Below are positions 33,460 through 45,540 of a DNA stretch of 64,000 nucleotides, piece after piece. Position 1 is the stretch's first letter, and each line of letters begins with the position of its first letter. This DNA comes from Inga oerstediana (taxonomy: Eukaryota > Streptophyta > Magnoliopsida > Fabales > Fabaceae), in the NCBI GenBank assembly GCA_963210345.1, contig OY723403.1, forward strand, positions 54,621,999 to 54,685,998. The letters run 5' to 3'. The position numbers were made by a program, and so were the translations under genes. The notes under the pieces are model-generated. The model saw only the letters and a list, made by a program, of their open reading frames with translations. It had not been told where the DNA came from and ran no database searches.

Positions 33460-36001
33460 TAGTAATCTTCGATGATCTTTAAATACGATGCTATGCCCAT
33501 ATTAAATGTGGAACTGCTATGCCCAATTTAAAGGTGGAGCACGCGTGAAGTGTTTTGGAGTATTTCTGGCACAAAATTTGATTATGTGAAGAACAAAATC
33601 AAGAAATATATATTTAAATTTACTACTGTCAATTTGGAATCCACATATATCTGAATGCCATCTTATTTATTTAAATCCCATTCACTTTCTTTATCCTATC
33701 TTTATTATTTAGCATAGATAAGTGTCACTCCCAACTACCATGCTTCACCAAAGGTAAACGTTAATCTTAACTTAATTTTTGTTAAGAATAACTTTATTTA
33801 ATTATAGTAATCTTAGAATGTTATCATATAAGAATAAATTGAAAACACATTTGCATTAATAAATCCATTTAACTCAGAGCACATCTCTCTCTCTCTCTGT
33901 TGTCTGCTCTCAAACACTAAAGTACCACCAATGTCCGTCATCACTGTCGCTGAAATTCAACACTGTTGTTCAACTAAATATGAAATATAGAAGAGGGCTT
34001 TTGGAATTATATCTTAAGTCTGAACATCATCCATCAGAGAGCCTGGGTCTCTCTCAACATTCGACGCTTTTCAAGTTGTCCATCATTGCCCATGATCGCC
34101 TCACCTCCGTTCTCTATTTTCTGTTCACAGTATCTCAATCTTGCGTCTTGGTTCATCATCTTTGTCTCTAGTTTCAAATATTCTTCCTCTTTAACATTTA
34201 CTGCTACCACCACTATTGTTATTATCTCTGGTTTCTCTTCTTCGTTGGCAAACCATTTAGACTTGTCATGATCTGTAATCGTTGATAAGTGCATTTTGTG
34301 GAAAATCATTTGTATCGCTATTTTTGTTTGTGATCATTATTGAGGGGAATGATTTGGTTTCATTTGGTTTGTGTAAGAAACACTTATGAAGGGATTTTGC
34401 TTGGAACTATGATCAAAATTCATTTAGCCCCACTCAGATTTTATCGGCCTCTGATTGCTGGTTAGACTGTTTCTTCTTCTGGTTTCATATTCACACTTAT
34501 GGCCTTCTGGTTTGTTCTTTTAAGACTTGGTACATGATTTTCTATGATCAAAAGACAATATGCCCCCAGACTGGTCTTCTTTTAGTGGGGGTCATTTCAT
34601 TTTTGCTAAAGTGATGGATAGTCGTAAGCTTTATGCCTTAACTTCACACTTTGATTTGGATTCACTAGCAGTTGTAGGGACTAATATCGGTTTTTTAGTG
34701 GGTTGATAATTCTTTCTTGCTTTATTTTCAGTTTGAGGAGGCTTTAACTTGCATGCTTTCTCAAGGTTCACGGATGCTACAAGTTTATTTCATTACTCTT
34801 GTTACTTGGAAGCCAAATACCAACCTATCCAATCTTTCTGTTCAGAGCTGTTCAATTGGGATATAAATCCATGGCTTGCCTTTAAAATATTTTAATGTAG
34901 AGACATCGTGTTATTTTAGATATGTTCTGGGTAAATTCATTTGCTATGATGAAGAAAGTCATTTGAATAGCTATGATCTGCACATCTAAATATGGCTTTC
35001 AGATTTGGATCTCAATTTTATATGCAAGTCCAAATAGCTATGTTTCTAGGTTACAAATATTGGATAGTAATATAATGCTGGTGTCACTTATTTTGGAGCA
35101 AGTTAGAAGGTTGTGTTCTAATTGTCTAGGTATTGGTCATGTAGCTAGAAACTCTAGGTCTATCATTCAATCTCCAACCTCAAGCTCTTGCTTCCATTGT
35201 GGGCACAAAGTTAGGTAGTGTCAAATATGATAGTCTCTCTGGATTTTATGTCTCTAGGGCTTGTAAGTCTTGTATTAGAATTAGATTTTTATCACAAGGT
35301 TTTGATAGAAATAGGTGCATACTTAAGCAAAAAGTGGAATCTTTTGATTTGTATATTGCAGCCAACAAACGATCTAGAATGCAAGCTAATGATGTAACTT
35401 GGCCTAAGATGAACTGCAATGCTGGTACTTGTGAAAGAAAATCTTTTTTCTTGAACCGTCTCTTCTAAGTATTAGAAAAAATGCAAGTATCTGAGCAATT
35501 ATCCTTTGCTAATTTGCATTTCAAAAAAGCAAAACTCTTTGTTTGCCATTTAGCTTATTGCAAGCACACAAGTCCCAAGTAATAGTATAGTGTTGAAAAG
35601 AGTGTCGTTCCATAAGGACTATGACCAAAATAAGCTAATAATTATAACTATGTTCTTAACGAGGTTGAATCAAACCATTGAATTTGAAAAAGTTAAGTAA
35701 GGAATTTTGATTAAAACAATAAAGTAGGGCATGGAAATTGGAAAATTGGTTCTAACTTCAATAGATTAAAGGCTTAGGATTACTTATTCCCCATTGTATT
35801 TCATGGAACTATGCAATTAAATCACTTATGCTAGTTGAATGAGTCTATATACCAGTCAAATTTCTAAAACAACCATCCAAGCTCTCTCAAGTCAAGATTT
35901 ATGTTTAATCTTCATTAAAAATTCTCAATCTCTTGTTTATAATTAATGAAAACCATATTTTCAAAACAATCCTTTAATACACTATGCTAAGTTGTTATAT
36001 A
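33460..36001. other. Unassigned intergenic DNA
   Basis: No intact gene. A short CT microsatellite lies at about 33883-33900. A minus-strand 91-codon frame at 34034-34309 has a charged, possibly coiled-coil composition but no recognised relatives. A decayed zinc-knuckle segment is listed separately. The last 450 bases (from about 35560, 'tgtcgttccataaggac') look like the control region of another gypsy element, into which the CACTA element at 36002 inserted. Confidence 0.4.
35098..35230 (+). pseudogene. Decayed tandem zinc-knuckle (CCHC) fragment
   Basis: The frame reads RRLCSNCLGIGHVARNS and then CFHCGHKVR before a stop. The first unit fits C-x2-C-x4-H-x4-C with the last Cys changed to Ser; the second starts C-x2-C. 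Paired knuckles of this kind occur in LINE ORF1 and gag proteins. No linked reverse transcriptase is nearby, so the parent element is unknown. Confidence 0.45.
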
Positions 36002-36375
36002 CACTACTAGAAAAAATGGTTTTAATGTCCTTTTTTTTGGGCCTTTTAACGTCTGAAAACAGAGGGACGTCTATCTGAGGGTCTGAGGGACGTAAATAGG
36101 GGACATTAAATTTAGGGGGACTTTAGACGTCCCCACTTCATACTGGGGACATCTAAAGTCTGAGGTGTACTTGAGACGTCCCCTGTCCAAACTGGGGACG
36201 TCCCCAGTAAGTTCTGGGGACATCTAAAGGTCAATTTAGACGTCCTCATTTTGGACTAGGGATGTCTAAAGGTCACTTTAGACGTCCCTAACCCCTACAG
36301 GGGACGTCTAAAGTGTCGCCACTCACTCTACCACGTCCCTTTTTATTTAAAGACGTTAAATTTTTTTTTTTAAAA
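36002..36375. repeat. CACTA left terminus and subterminal hairpins
   Basis: After the terminal CACTACTA there are repeated pairs of TTTAGACGTCCCC and GGGGACGTCTAAA separated by 10-17 bases, about six pairs from 36060 to 36350. Such arrays are the known binding sites for CACTA transposase proteins. Confidence 0.9.
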
Positions 36376-36839
36376 TGGCCTTTTTATATATTGCACTGTC
36401 TGAAAAATGTAAACTGCAGAAATATGATTCCAACAATAGAATAAAACAACAACAGTTCAGCAGAATGGAAACAACAACTTGAAACATAGTGATCAACCCA
36501 AGGCTCTACTACATGCAATAATTTTAAGGAGTAGCAAACTAATTAACTAACAAACCACACAAACTACACAACAATCTATATCTAAGTCTGTTATTGCACT
36601 AAAAAGACTATATCCAAGTCCCCAGTTTATACAATAACCAAGACTAAATCGAATCTATATCCAACAACAACAATACTAATTATATGTACAATATATAGAA
36701 CTACCACAAAAGTATGTCCTATAGAAACTCCTAAAGAATTTAATCTAGTATACGTTGAAGAAGATGTCCAGCCAAAGTCTCTGATCATATTTATGTCTTC
36801 ATATGAGTAGGCATCTTCATTGTCAAAAATCTGTAAATT

Positions 36840-37215
36840 AGAAAATAAGCTTAGAAGAAATAATGAATCAAGTGAATGATTGCCATTGAATTACAACACC
36901 AAGAATATTATCCTCTGAGAATGAAGAAGCGATTACTTGTTCAAAATCTGTCGTAATGCCACTATGAATTATGTTAAACATATAAAGTAAGACATAGTAT
37001 CCACATTCCCATCCGCCAAGTTATCGAGGGCACATTAAATCAAAAGCAAATTGTTAAAATCAATAAAGGCATATCTAAAACGACCGTCAATCAAAAGAAC
37101 TTGATTTGAAAGTACGTACCTTTCGAAACAACCATCTCGGTTCTTTACCACCTTTACGATCGCGTGGCCCACCAAGCGCTTGATACGTCGTGCATGCCCT
37201 ATCATTAAAATGAAA
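36840..37215 (-). pseudogene. Ulp1-like cysteine protease (C48) exons of the CACTA element
   Basis: Exon one (about 37215-37117) reads RACTTYQALGG and KGGKEPRWLFRK and ends at AAG/GTACGT. Exon two, near 37030-36860, reads GGWECGYYVLLYMFNIIHS, the active-site Cys segment of Ulp1/SENP peptidases (family pattern ECGYYVM). The codon before LGGW is TAA where the family has Gln (CPRQ), and the splice acceptor AG before it is not evident. SUMO-protease-like domains are known at the end of some plant CACTA and Mutator genes. The catalytic His and Asp exons lie upstream and were not resolved. Confidence 0.72.
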
Positions 37216-37559
37216 ATCAACATAAATTAGAATAATTCATTTAAGTCAAGAATCAAGAAGCAATGAAATACAAAAAAAATAACTTACGTGTTGAAGACGC
37301 TTTTAGTTTCTTTGTCTAGTCTTTTACTTAAGGAATCAAACTAGTAACCAACGTGGGACCGAGGACAAAGAACACACAAACTCCAGTGATAACCATCACA
37401 ACATATACAGATTAAAAAGAAGTTAGATGGCAAGGCAATTATTTATTAAAAATCTCAAATACACAAAAATAAAATGTGTACCCTGAACAATCGGTGCTAG
37501 ATAACAACGATAGTCGTTCTCTCCTACTGTGAAGACAACATAGTGTGTCCTTTTTTTCA

Positions 37560-38511
37560 ATGTATTCCCACTCCTTGTCGTATGTGCAGGAGACAATAAT
37601 CCTTATAAATCAACTCTTTGAGAGTCAGTGCATATACGACGGAAGGAGCTATAATAGAATTAAAATGATGAATGTATTAACTAGTTAAAATCAACTTAAC
37701 TAAATGAAGGAAAAAATGGGAAATAAAAAACTTACAGGATTGCAAATTTGCCCATCCAATATCTAGCTCCTCCAACTTAATGAACTGTTTAAGATCTTCT
37801 TTATCAATTGTGAAGTGATACTCTAATTCCTGGCCCACAATCCCTGTAGGCATATGCAAATCAATCTGGCGAATGCCTTTATTGATATGCTACAGTCGTG
37901 CTAAGAAGGGCCATTTTACTGCTTCCTGCTCGTTCATTTAGAACATAAAAAAACATATTGTTAGTAGGATGTCAACACATCTCAAGTAAAAGTGAGGTAG
38001 TTCCATACCATTGGAGGTGTTGGTGGTAATAAGCCAATAAGATGTACAGGCCAAAGGATGAAAGATCCTCTCGCCTGAGCTATCGTGGCAAACTCGTCAT
38101 CAGGAATAAGGATGACTGTACCTTCTTCCCCCTCTCGAACACACATTATAGTCACCCTACTCAAATGCTGTGTAATTTGCTGATTATAGTGGGTAGTAGC
38201 TTCTGTGCGAATGAGAGCATCTGTAACTACACGCAGCACTGGGGCATCCAAAGAGAGGATGGCAGGTTCTCCCTGCGCTGGAGTAGGAGAAGTGTCACCA
38301 AGTGGTTCCTCCACTAGGTTGTAACTTCCTTTGGTGTTGTGGAAGGCCGGGGATGAATGGGTTCTATGCTCGGTAGTTGCCATCTGCGATTCAAACATCT
38401 TCATCATTTCAACTCGTAACTCAAGCATCAGCTCAAGACGTAGCTCTGGCAACAGCTCTTGTCAGAGCTTGTTGTGAAGGTTGGCCTCAAGCTCTTATGA
38501 GACTTCCTGAC
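37560..38511 (-). pseudogene. CACTA second gene, middle exons with coiled coil
   Basis: The frame at 38452-37982 begins with a Leu/Glu/Met-rich helix (PELRLELMLELRVEMMKMFE), probably coiled coil, then a variable region ending PPTPPMVW. Upstream, towards 38511, the same phase continues with two stops and joins the exon at 52620 when the Sirevirus is removed. An exon near 37859-37740 reads GQELEYHFTIDKEDLKQF and LEELDIGW, similar to segments that precede Ulp1 domains in such elements. Confidence 0.65.
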
Positions 38512-41402
38512 TGTTAGATATGATTAGTTTTGATGATGTCAAATATAGATGTGAAATGATAAGAGCAAAAAGTTTATATAATGTATTTCTTTGACTAACT
38601 ACTATATTTAATGTTACATATTTTGTAGATTAGTCAAGCAAAGAATGAAGAAGATTGAATTAATGAAAATGAACAAGAGGAAGAAGAAGGAAGAAATTGA
38701 AGATAGTCAAGGAGATGCTTACTTTGGTTATGGAGAATTATTATCAAGAAGAAAACTAAGAAGAAAGATATTGAAGAATGAAGAACTTGGAAGATCTATC
38801 ATGAATATCAAGATTCAAGTTGTTAGATGTGATATTGGAGGTTTCTATAATAATACCGGAGGTTTCTATGATCAAATGATGGTTGGAATAGGTTAATACG
38901 AAGCTAAGATGACTTATATATGAGTTTTACAACTTCTAGAGGTGTTATGCTCGAGCACAAGGTGTTTCACTCGAGCACAGATGGATTCACTCGAGCACGG
39001 GGTGAATACTCTGTTCTACTCTGTTTTACGTTCAACCTGAGCGAGGTCTGGTATTTTGATCATATCTCTCAAACCACACGTCGGATTGACCCGAAACCAG
39101 TAGAATATGAAAGAGGACTCACAACACGTAAAATTGCCACCAGGATCACATTGAAAGAAGATCAAATGAAGGAGATATGAATCATGGAAAATGAAACTGA
39201 AATCACCGTCACATTTTGACACGGGTTCGGTATTTTGAGTATAACTCACAAACCACACATCGGATTGAGACGAGACCAGTGCCAAATGAAAGTAGACTCA
39301 AAGAGCTTTCCATGGATAGGTAATTTGTCTAATTTGAACGTATATTCTAGGAGCTATACCTTCTGGAAGTTGACGCTTGTGCAGACTAGCGAAATATACA
39401 CTCTTTCGATCATAACTTGCAGAATACAAGGAGTTTAGAGCTGATTCTTGTTGCATTGGAATGCATATGGGAAGAGCATTCTTATGATACATCATTTGAA
39501 TCAAATGAACAAAATTTTTTCTAAAGTGGCCCCACATCACCCACGAGTGCAAAAACTTTCTCTCTGAAAATGTCGTGCGAGTGATGTCCAGAAGCAGCTG
39601 AAACGTGAAGAAAGTTGCAACACTCGAGCACTAGGATTCATGCTCGAGCATTGGATCATTTCTCACTCGACCACATGGAAGTTTTGACATGGAAGTGATA
39701 ACCCGAGAAGAATCATGTACGTGAAAAGTTAAGGCGCACTCGAGTAGGACGTTTTGTGCTCGAGTGATGTCGAGAATTCACTCGAGCAGATGCAAGTGAA
39801 GAGCTGCGAGTGCTGTCCAGAGAAGAGTCTCCCAGTGCAAAATTCAAGATCACTCAAGCAGAAGGAGTTGTGCTCGAGTGAGGGACCATATCACTCGCGA
39901 GTACAAAATCTCACTCTTGTTAAAATGATGTGCGAGTGATAACCCGAGAAGACACTCCCAGTGGAAAATACAAGATCACTCGAGCAGAGGAAGTTGTGCT
40001 CGAGTGAGACCCCATTTCACTCGCGAGTGAGAATTCTGTCTCTCTGAAATCCTATGCAAGCACAACCCGTGAACTGAAGCATATGAAGGAAAATAAGGAG
40101 ATCACTCGAAGTGAGCCATTCATGCTCGAGTGATACTCTGCAGAAGACCAAAAACACCAAGTCTCATAGCGAACAATCCGAATATGGTTACATGTTATTA
40201 AATCAGTGTGTTTTCACTTGTTATTGATTCTAAATGTTAGCTAACATATTTTTCAAGTGTGAAACAGGATATTAAACGTTCGGATTACAAATTCAAATTT
40301 AAAGTCAATTACGGTGAACTTCATCAATACACACTGAATGGTGGCTACCAACCACGACAAGCAAATGACCCACCATGAAAAATTGTCTAAAACACAAAAC
40401 GCTCCACAACGTGATGTACAGCTCAAAATGAATCTTTCTGCTATTCAACTAAGACGCTCCACTTTGCTCCACAACGGACAGGAGCTTGTTTTTCAAATAT
40501 GCTCAAACGTTCAAATGAAGCAATGGGACTCCAACGGATGAATGCTCACAACGGTCATCATCTTCATCAACTATAAATGAGAAAGCATTCAATATCGATG
40601 GGCAATAGAGAAAAACAGAGAAAAACTGAGACAGCGAGCAACTACATAGAAAAGTGAATCCTCTTCTTCTACCCATACACTCTCTGTTCTGCGGTTTCAA
40701 TATTACTTTTCATTGAGAGAGTGATTATTTGTATTGTACTTCAGTGAGCATTATATCCATTCTGTGAGAGAGTCTGTAAACACTTTCAACTATATTTCTG
40801 AGTTGATCTCAAGGTAGAGGGACCTTGAGAGGGTTGATTTTCTTACAGGGAAGCAGTAGGGAGAATTGCCAGTAAGACATTTTGCTCGTAAGACTTACAA
40901 GGTGCAAGCAGTAGAGAACGTTGCTGCTCATAAGACTTACAGGGGTGTAAGCAGGAGAGAACATTGCTGCTCGTAAGACTTGCATGGGTAAGCAGGAGAG
41001 AAAGATCTTCGGGATTGCTCTGCTCGTACGACTTGCCGTAAGGGGGAGTATTTCAGTGAGAGATTTGTAAAAGGTTTCACAAGTACCCGGCTAAACTTGT
41101 GGGATTGTAAAGGCTTTTCTTGTGCCCGGATTAAACAAGAAGATAGTGGATTTGAAAATCTCAGGAGGAGCCTGGGGACTGGACGTAGGCCATCACAGAT
41201 TGGACCGAACCAGGATAAATCACAGTTTGCATATTCTCTTCCCTAAACTTTTATATTTCCAGCATATATTATTTAATCTAACTGTTGATTTATAAACCTT
41301 CATACTTACCGCTTTCGTTAAGATACGAAAAGATTTCAAAAGATCTTAAGTTTTTATTATACACCCAATTCACCCCCTCTTGGGTGATAGCCGGTTCTAA
41401 CA
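38512..41402 (+). repeat. 5' LTR of S2
   Basis: 2891 bp with TGTTAGA...TCTAACA edges. U3 (about 38940-40140) holds many CTCACTCGAG, CTCGAGTGA and CTCGCGAG words. TATA box at 40572. The R/U5 half contains repeated 'cgtaagactt' phrases (about 40880-41040) and the terminal hairpin 'caccc...cttgggtga' just before the end. Confidence 0.94.
40572..40578 (+). promoter_or_regulatory. TATA box of S2 LTR promoter
   Basis: TATAAAT about 430 bases after the CTCGAG-rich part of U3. The same word is at 51788-51794 in the 3' LTR. Confidence 0.65.
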
Positions 41403-41404
41403 TT

Positions 41405-41416
41405 TGGTATCAGAGC
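41405..41416 (+). promoter_or_regulatory. Primer-binding site of S2
   Basis: TGGTATCAGAGC, a perfect initiator tRNA-Met complement, two bases after the LTR end. Confidence 0.95.
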
Positions 41417-41458
41417 CTGGGCTCTTGTTTAAAGGACTTAACCGTCTCAAGAGTTACA

Positions 41459-42412
41459 ATGGCTAATTTTGGGTGTTTTATACCTTCAGAAGGTTTTGAT
41501 TATACAATCCCACATCTTTTGAAAGATATTGATTTTTGGTTTTGGAAAGCTAGAATGACTAGTTTTATAAAAGCTTTTGATTTTGATATGTGGAATGTTT
41601 TTACAAATGTTTTTGATTTCAAACCAAGAAAGGATTGGACAGAAAGTGAAAATAAAATGTTTTCATTGAACATTAGAGCAATGAAAATTCTGTATAGTGC
41701 TTTAACCGAAAATGATTTTGAGAAAATTAGATGTTGTTCTAATGCTAAACATATCTGGGACACTCTTGATTCTATTTATGCTTCTAACAATTGTGTTGAA
41801 ATTGAAAGTATTGACAGTTCGTGTGAAACTACACGCTACGCATCTACTGTGGATGAACAATTGGAAGTTGATGATGAAAATGGAAAAATCATAGAACACT
41901 TCCATACAGTCAACATGGGTAAACGAGAAGAAGAGGATTCCCGAAAAGAGCTCAGTATGGACAAACATGAAAAATCACTCTCCGGAGCTCAAGATGAACT
42001 TAAGGTAAAAAGTTCCAATTCTTTGTGTGATTTTCATAAAAATAATTTTCAGAGTTTACAAAAGTTTGTTTCTCAACCAATTGTTGATTCTATTGAGAAA
42101 AGCAAAAATGTTTTCAAATATGCTGGAAAGTTTGTTGGGAAGAAAGAAAGTTCAAATCAAATCCATTCGAATTTCTATTCTCATGATCGACATAATACTT
42201 GCATGATATCCCATAATGCATATCTTGATACAATTTGCAATTATTGTGGTAAATCCGGTCATATTTCTCACACATGCTATATTAGAAGAAATTCCCATAT
42301 GAGAAATAAGTATATTTGGGTACCGAAGAAACATGTAAGGTTTAATACTAACAATCAAGGACCCAAGTATATGTGGGTACCAAAATGTCCATCTAGTACT
42401 TTATGTATGTAG
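41459..42412 (+). CDS. gag: Sirevirus gag protein of S2, open
   Basis: 317 residues from the ATG 42 bases after the primer site (MANFGCFIPSEGFDY). It shows the copia gag core (DIDFWFWKARMTSFI, WDTLDSIYASNN), an acidic variable middle, an intact zinc knuckle CNYCGKSGHISHTC and the Sirevirus-style tail KYIWVPKKHVRF and KYMWVPKCPSS. The knuckle binds element RNA and the core builds the particle. There is no stop or shift within the frame. The family frame usually runs on into pol; here TAG at 42410-42412 ends it, and reading past it gives only a short basic stretch to about 42600. An open gag with no pol fits a helper-dependent element. Confidence 0.88.
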   Translation: MANFGCFIPSEGFDYTIPHLLKDIDFWFWKARMTSFIKAFDFDMWNVFTNVFDFKPRKDWTESENKMFSLNIRAMKILYSALTENDFEKIRCCSNAKHIWDTLDSIYASNNCVEIESIDSSCETTRYASTVDEQLEVDDENGKIIEHFHTVNMGKREEEDSRKELSMDKHEKSLSGAQDELKVKSSNSLCDFHKNNFQSLQKFVSQPIVDSIEKSKNVFKYAGKFVGKKESSNQIHSNFYSHDRHNTCMISHNAYLDTICNYCGKSGHISHTCYIRRNSHMRNKYIWVPKKHVRFNTNNQGPKYMWVPKCPSSTLCM

Positions 42413-45144
42413 GATGATCCGAAAAGAAATGGACATAAGGGTAAGGAGAAGATGAAAAAGAAGCCAAGAGTTTCTCATGCACCTAAATGGAGATTCACAC
42501 CAATTAGGAGAACTCTCGAATCACCCATTGCTAGAACTGCAAAGTATCAACATCATAGAAAGATGCAATGGGTAAGCAAAAGCAATCCTCCAAATATCTA
42601 AGGCAAAGGTACACAATGATAAAACCTCCTATGCTGTTGTTTGTAATATTTGTTGAGGTTTTGTATTTTGGAACCTTAGGAATGAGCATTGCAAATGGTT
42701 TTTAAATTATGTTTTCGCATCTTTTAAAAAGCCATTTAATAAATTTATTTATAAAGGGATTGTAATGCTCAACAGGTTAATTCTTTATGCATATATAATG
42801 ATGTGAAAAGAAAATATTTCTCTTATGCATAAAGACATATTTAATTCATTATGCTTAATTGTTTCAAATTAACTATATTCTTAGAGCATTTGAATTATGA
42901 TTCTTTCAAGCTAACCATGAGTGGATCCAAGTAGAATTGGATACCCAAGGAAGAAAAATGGTTATATGATTTTTGCAGGAATAATTTGAAAAAGAAGCAT
43001 GACACTAGAAAGTAGAAGTGAACATTCGAGTGCAAGGCATGTTAACACTCGAGTACTGACACTCTCATGTTCATCAAGAATAATGTCACACACTCGAGTG
43101 AGACGGGAGCACACTCGAGTGCATAGAGAACTTACCTGAAAGTGCAACAAGAACTCATGAAAGCCACAGACACAAATGCTTAAATTAGCTTCAAAACATG
43201 GATTACTCAAGTGATCTTGGAGGACTTGAGTACAAAGATACAAGGAGATGGAAATTAACTTGGGTGTCTACAAGTTACACTCAAGCTAGGTACGTTGTAT
43301 CAGTAATTTCAAAACTCAACCATCGTACTCATTCTTTCCAACTCATTTTGAGTGGTTAATTCTTGCTCATTACTATATACCATTAGCAATCAATGATTTA
43401 TGGTTTTTCAAAATATTTTCATATTGCTAAATGTATTGAAATAGAATTATGCATAATTTTTCTATGCATTGGAAATTTGAAATGCACATTTCATAAATTT
43501 ACTTGGATTTCAAATTCATCTTGTTATAAAAATGCATACACATTATTTGAAAATTATTCATATCTTATTTGTATTCAAATCGGTTTCAAAATTGGAAGTT
43601 AATATTTTTATACTGAAAGTTAGAATGCTTCAAATTCATTTATCAAAGTATTTTCCCATCATTGACACATTGATCTTAAATGTGCTATCCAATACTTGAA
43701 CTCTCTTCAGTCTTTATTCCTTAACATGCTAGACCTTACGTCTAAACAAGTTAACTATCTATATGAGTGTCAAGTATATTCCCTTGATAAGAATTCAACT
43801 TGTGAAAGCCTTGTGCCTAATGCATAAATCATTAGTTGGCCATGTTATTCCAAGCATTATAAATGTTCATTAGTGTATTGAATCTTAATGCATTAACCAT
43901 TATTGTGGAATAACTTACCGGGATAATATTCTAGAACTCTAGTCATTTGGATCAATGAGTATGTGCTTCATCATCCATAAATTCATATACTCATATTGTT
44001 GCTCAAATACATTACCATTTTTCTTCATCCATTTTTTTTGAGTAACTAGAATCTTGCACTTTAAATCTTGTTGCCTTGAATATTTATCCATTTTAAGAGG
44101 CAAGATTATCTCTTGATCAATACTAAAGTCATCATGCTTATATATGTCAAGATAAGCCATTTTGGCTAATTCATTCTTCATATGACTTTTGTTCTTGAGA
44201 AAATTCTCCAACATGTTAACTCTTATAATTAACATGTTATCTTAGTTGAATTCCTTAGTGAAGCTTCCTGATATATATTTTATAACTGTTGACTTCCATT
44301 GTTTTTGGCATAAGTATTGGTATTTAACAAGTTTCATAAATGAGTTTTCATGCATTCAAAATCTTAATGTCATAATGCATATTTATGATTTGAAATTACA
44401 TCTGAGATTTTGAAACAATTGGCATATCTCATTATCATTTTTGAAAAACTTGTTTTCATTCATGATTTATCATTTCATAAAAGTTGGTCATTATGGATAG
44501 ATTCTCTACTGTCTTTGATCCAACTTACATGGATTGCATAAAAAATCATATCAATGACATATTTTCTATATAAAATGTATTTACAAATTGTCATTGATTG
44601 TTGAGAATCATCACTCTTGGTATCACTTATTAATCATGCTTCATGACTCAATGGATTAAATTTACTAGATAAAATTATATCTTAGTCTTTGTTGGTTTAT
44701 GATACTCTTTGCTCAAATTTCATATGATTAATTGTATAAGAGCATAAGAGTTGTTATATCTAATATTGTACGGACCCAAGAGAAGTTGGGTACCAAAGAG
44801 CATATCATTATACGTTTGCAGGAGTTGACCAAAATGCTCTACTTTTAGATACAAAGACCAAAGGCTAACAGAAAAGACATGACTGATAGTGTTGCAGCGT
44901 GAGTTGAAGCAGAATATGTGATATTACTCAAATGACATCCCACCACTAGCAAATAACTAGCTAGTGATACAATCAGAGAAAGAGAAAGAGAAGGAAGATC
45001 TCTTAGTAGACCCAGAGGAGATTATTTCAAAGCAGCAAAGAGCCAAGAATAAGTTATCAAATATGAATTTTTGTTGCCTACCCATCTTCCTTATCATTTC
45101 AAGGTGATCAGACATTTTCACTATAATATGGAGCCAACAGAGAT
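42413..45144 (+). other. S2 internal non-coding region, pol absent
   Basis: AT-rich sequence without polymerase or integrase motifs on either strand. Two decayed modules encode GSK/GPK...WxPK phrases followed by TTTGCAGGA (about 42912-42982 and 44768-44823). A CTCGAG-word cluster lies at 43027-43125. The spacer block shared with S1 is at 43198-43243, followed by AGGTACGT at 43288-43295. Confidence 0.7.
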
Positions 45145-45540
45145 GTTCAGAGGAAAATGCTGAGATGCACAGAATCATCAAGCTTGATGAGCCTATGAGG
45201 ATTCTTAACTACTATCCTAGCTCTATGTCTAATCTTTATTGGATTATCTGCTATACCTACACTAGAGCTATGGTGAGCAAGGCCGATAACTTTACTTACT
45301 TCATTGAGAAGAATTATCACATAATGGCCTATATTATAAGCAAGGAGGAGAGAAATACTGGAAAGATCATGTCTGTCAGAGAACAAGAGGTCTATATATA
45401 TACTTCTACAAGTCTCACTCCAAGTTAACACAAGCGGCATAGAGGATGAGAGCTAAGACTTCAAGAATAAATGAGAGACAACACTTTGCTAGAGTTGATC
45501 TCCCTGATCCTTCATTCTTTGGTCCATTTGTCTAAGGCTT
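45145..45540 (+). pseudogene. Decayed envelope-like protein remnant in S2
   Basis: The frame at 45165-45428 reads RILNYYPSSMSNLYWIICYT then TRAMVSKADNFTYFIEKNYH and IMAYIISKEERN. It lines up with the S1 envelope-like protein segment around ILHYIYSRSTVNKSKNFTHF and DYYLLASLVAGQQRN. Upstream the frame opens only at 45165, and downstream homology is unclear. It shows that S2 descends from an envelope-like-bearing Sirevirus. Confidence 0.7.

Noticed and set aside
33980..34309. Possible small host gene on either strand
   Set aside because: Short frames on both strands over the same bases, no motif, no clear start context or splice structure.
38645..38896. Lys/Glu-rich 83-codon frame, repeated at 47131
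   Set aside because: Present once in each S2 LTR near its start, with a frame change between the two copies; it is LTR sequence, not a gene.
39016..39285. 89-codon minus-strand frame repeated at 47522-47791
   Set aside because: LTR sequence of S2 in antisense with no known domain; repetition only reflects the LTR pair.
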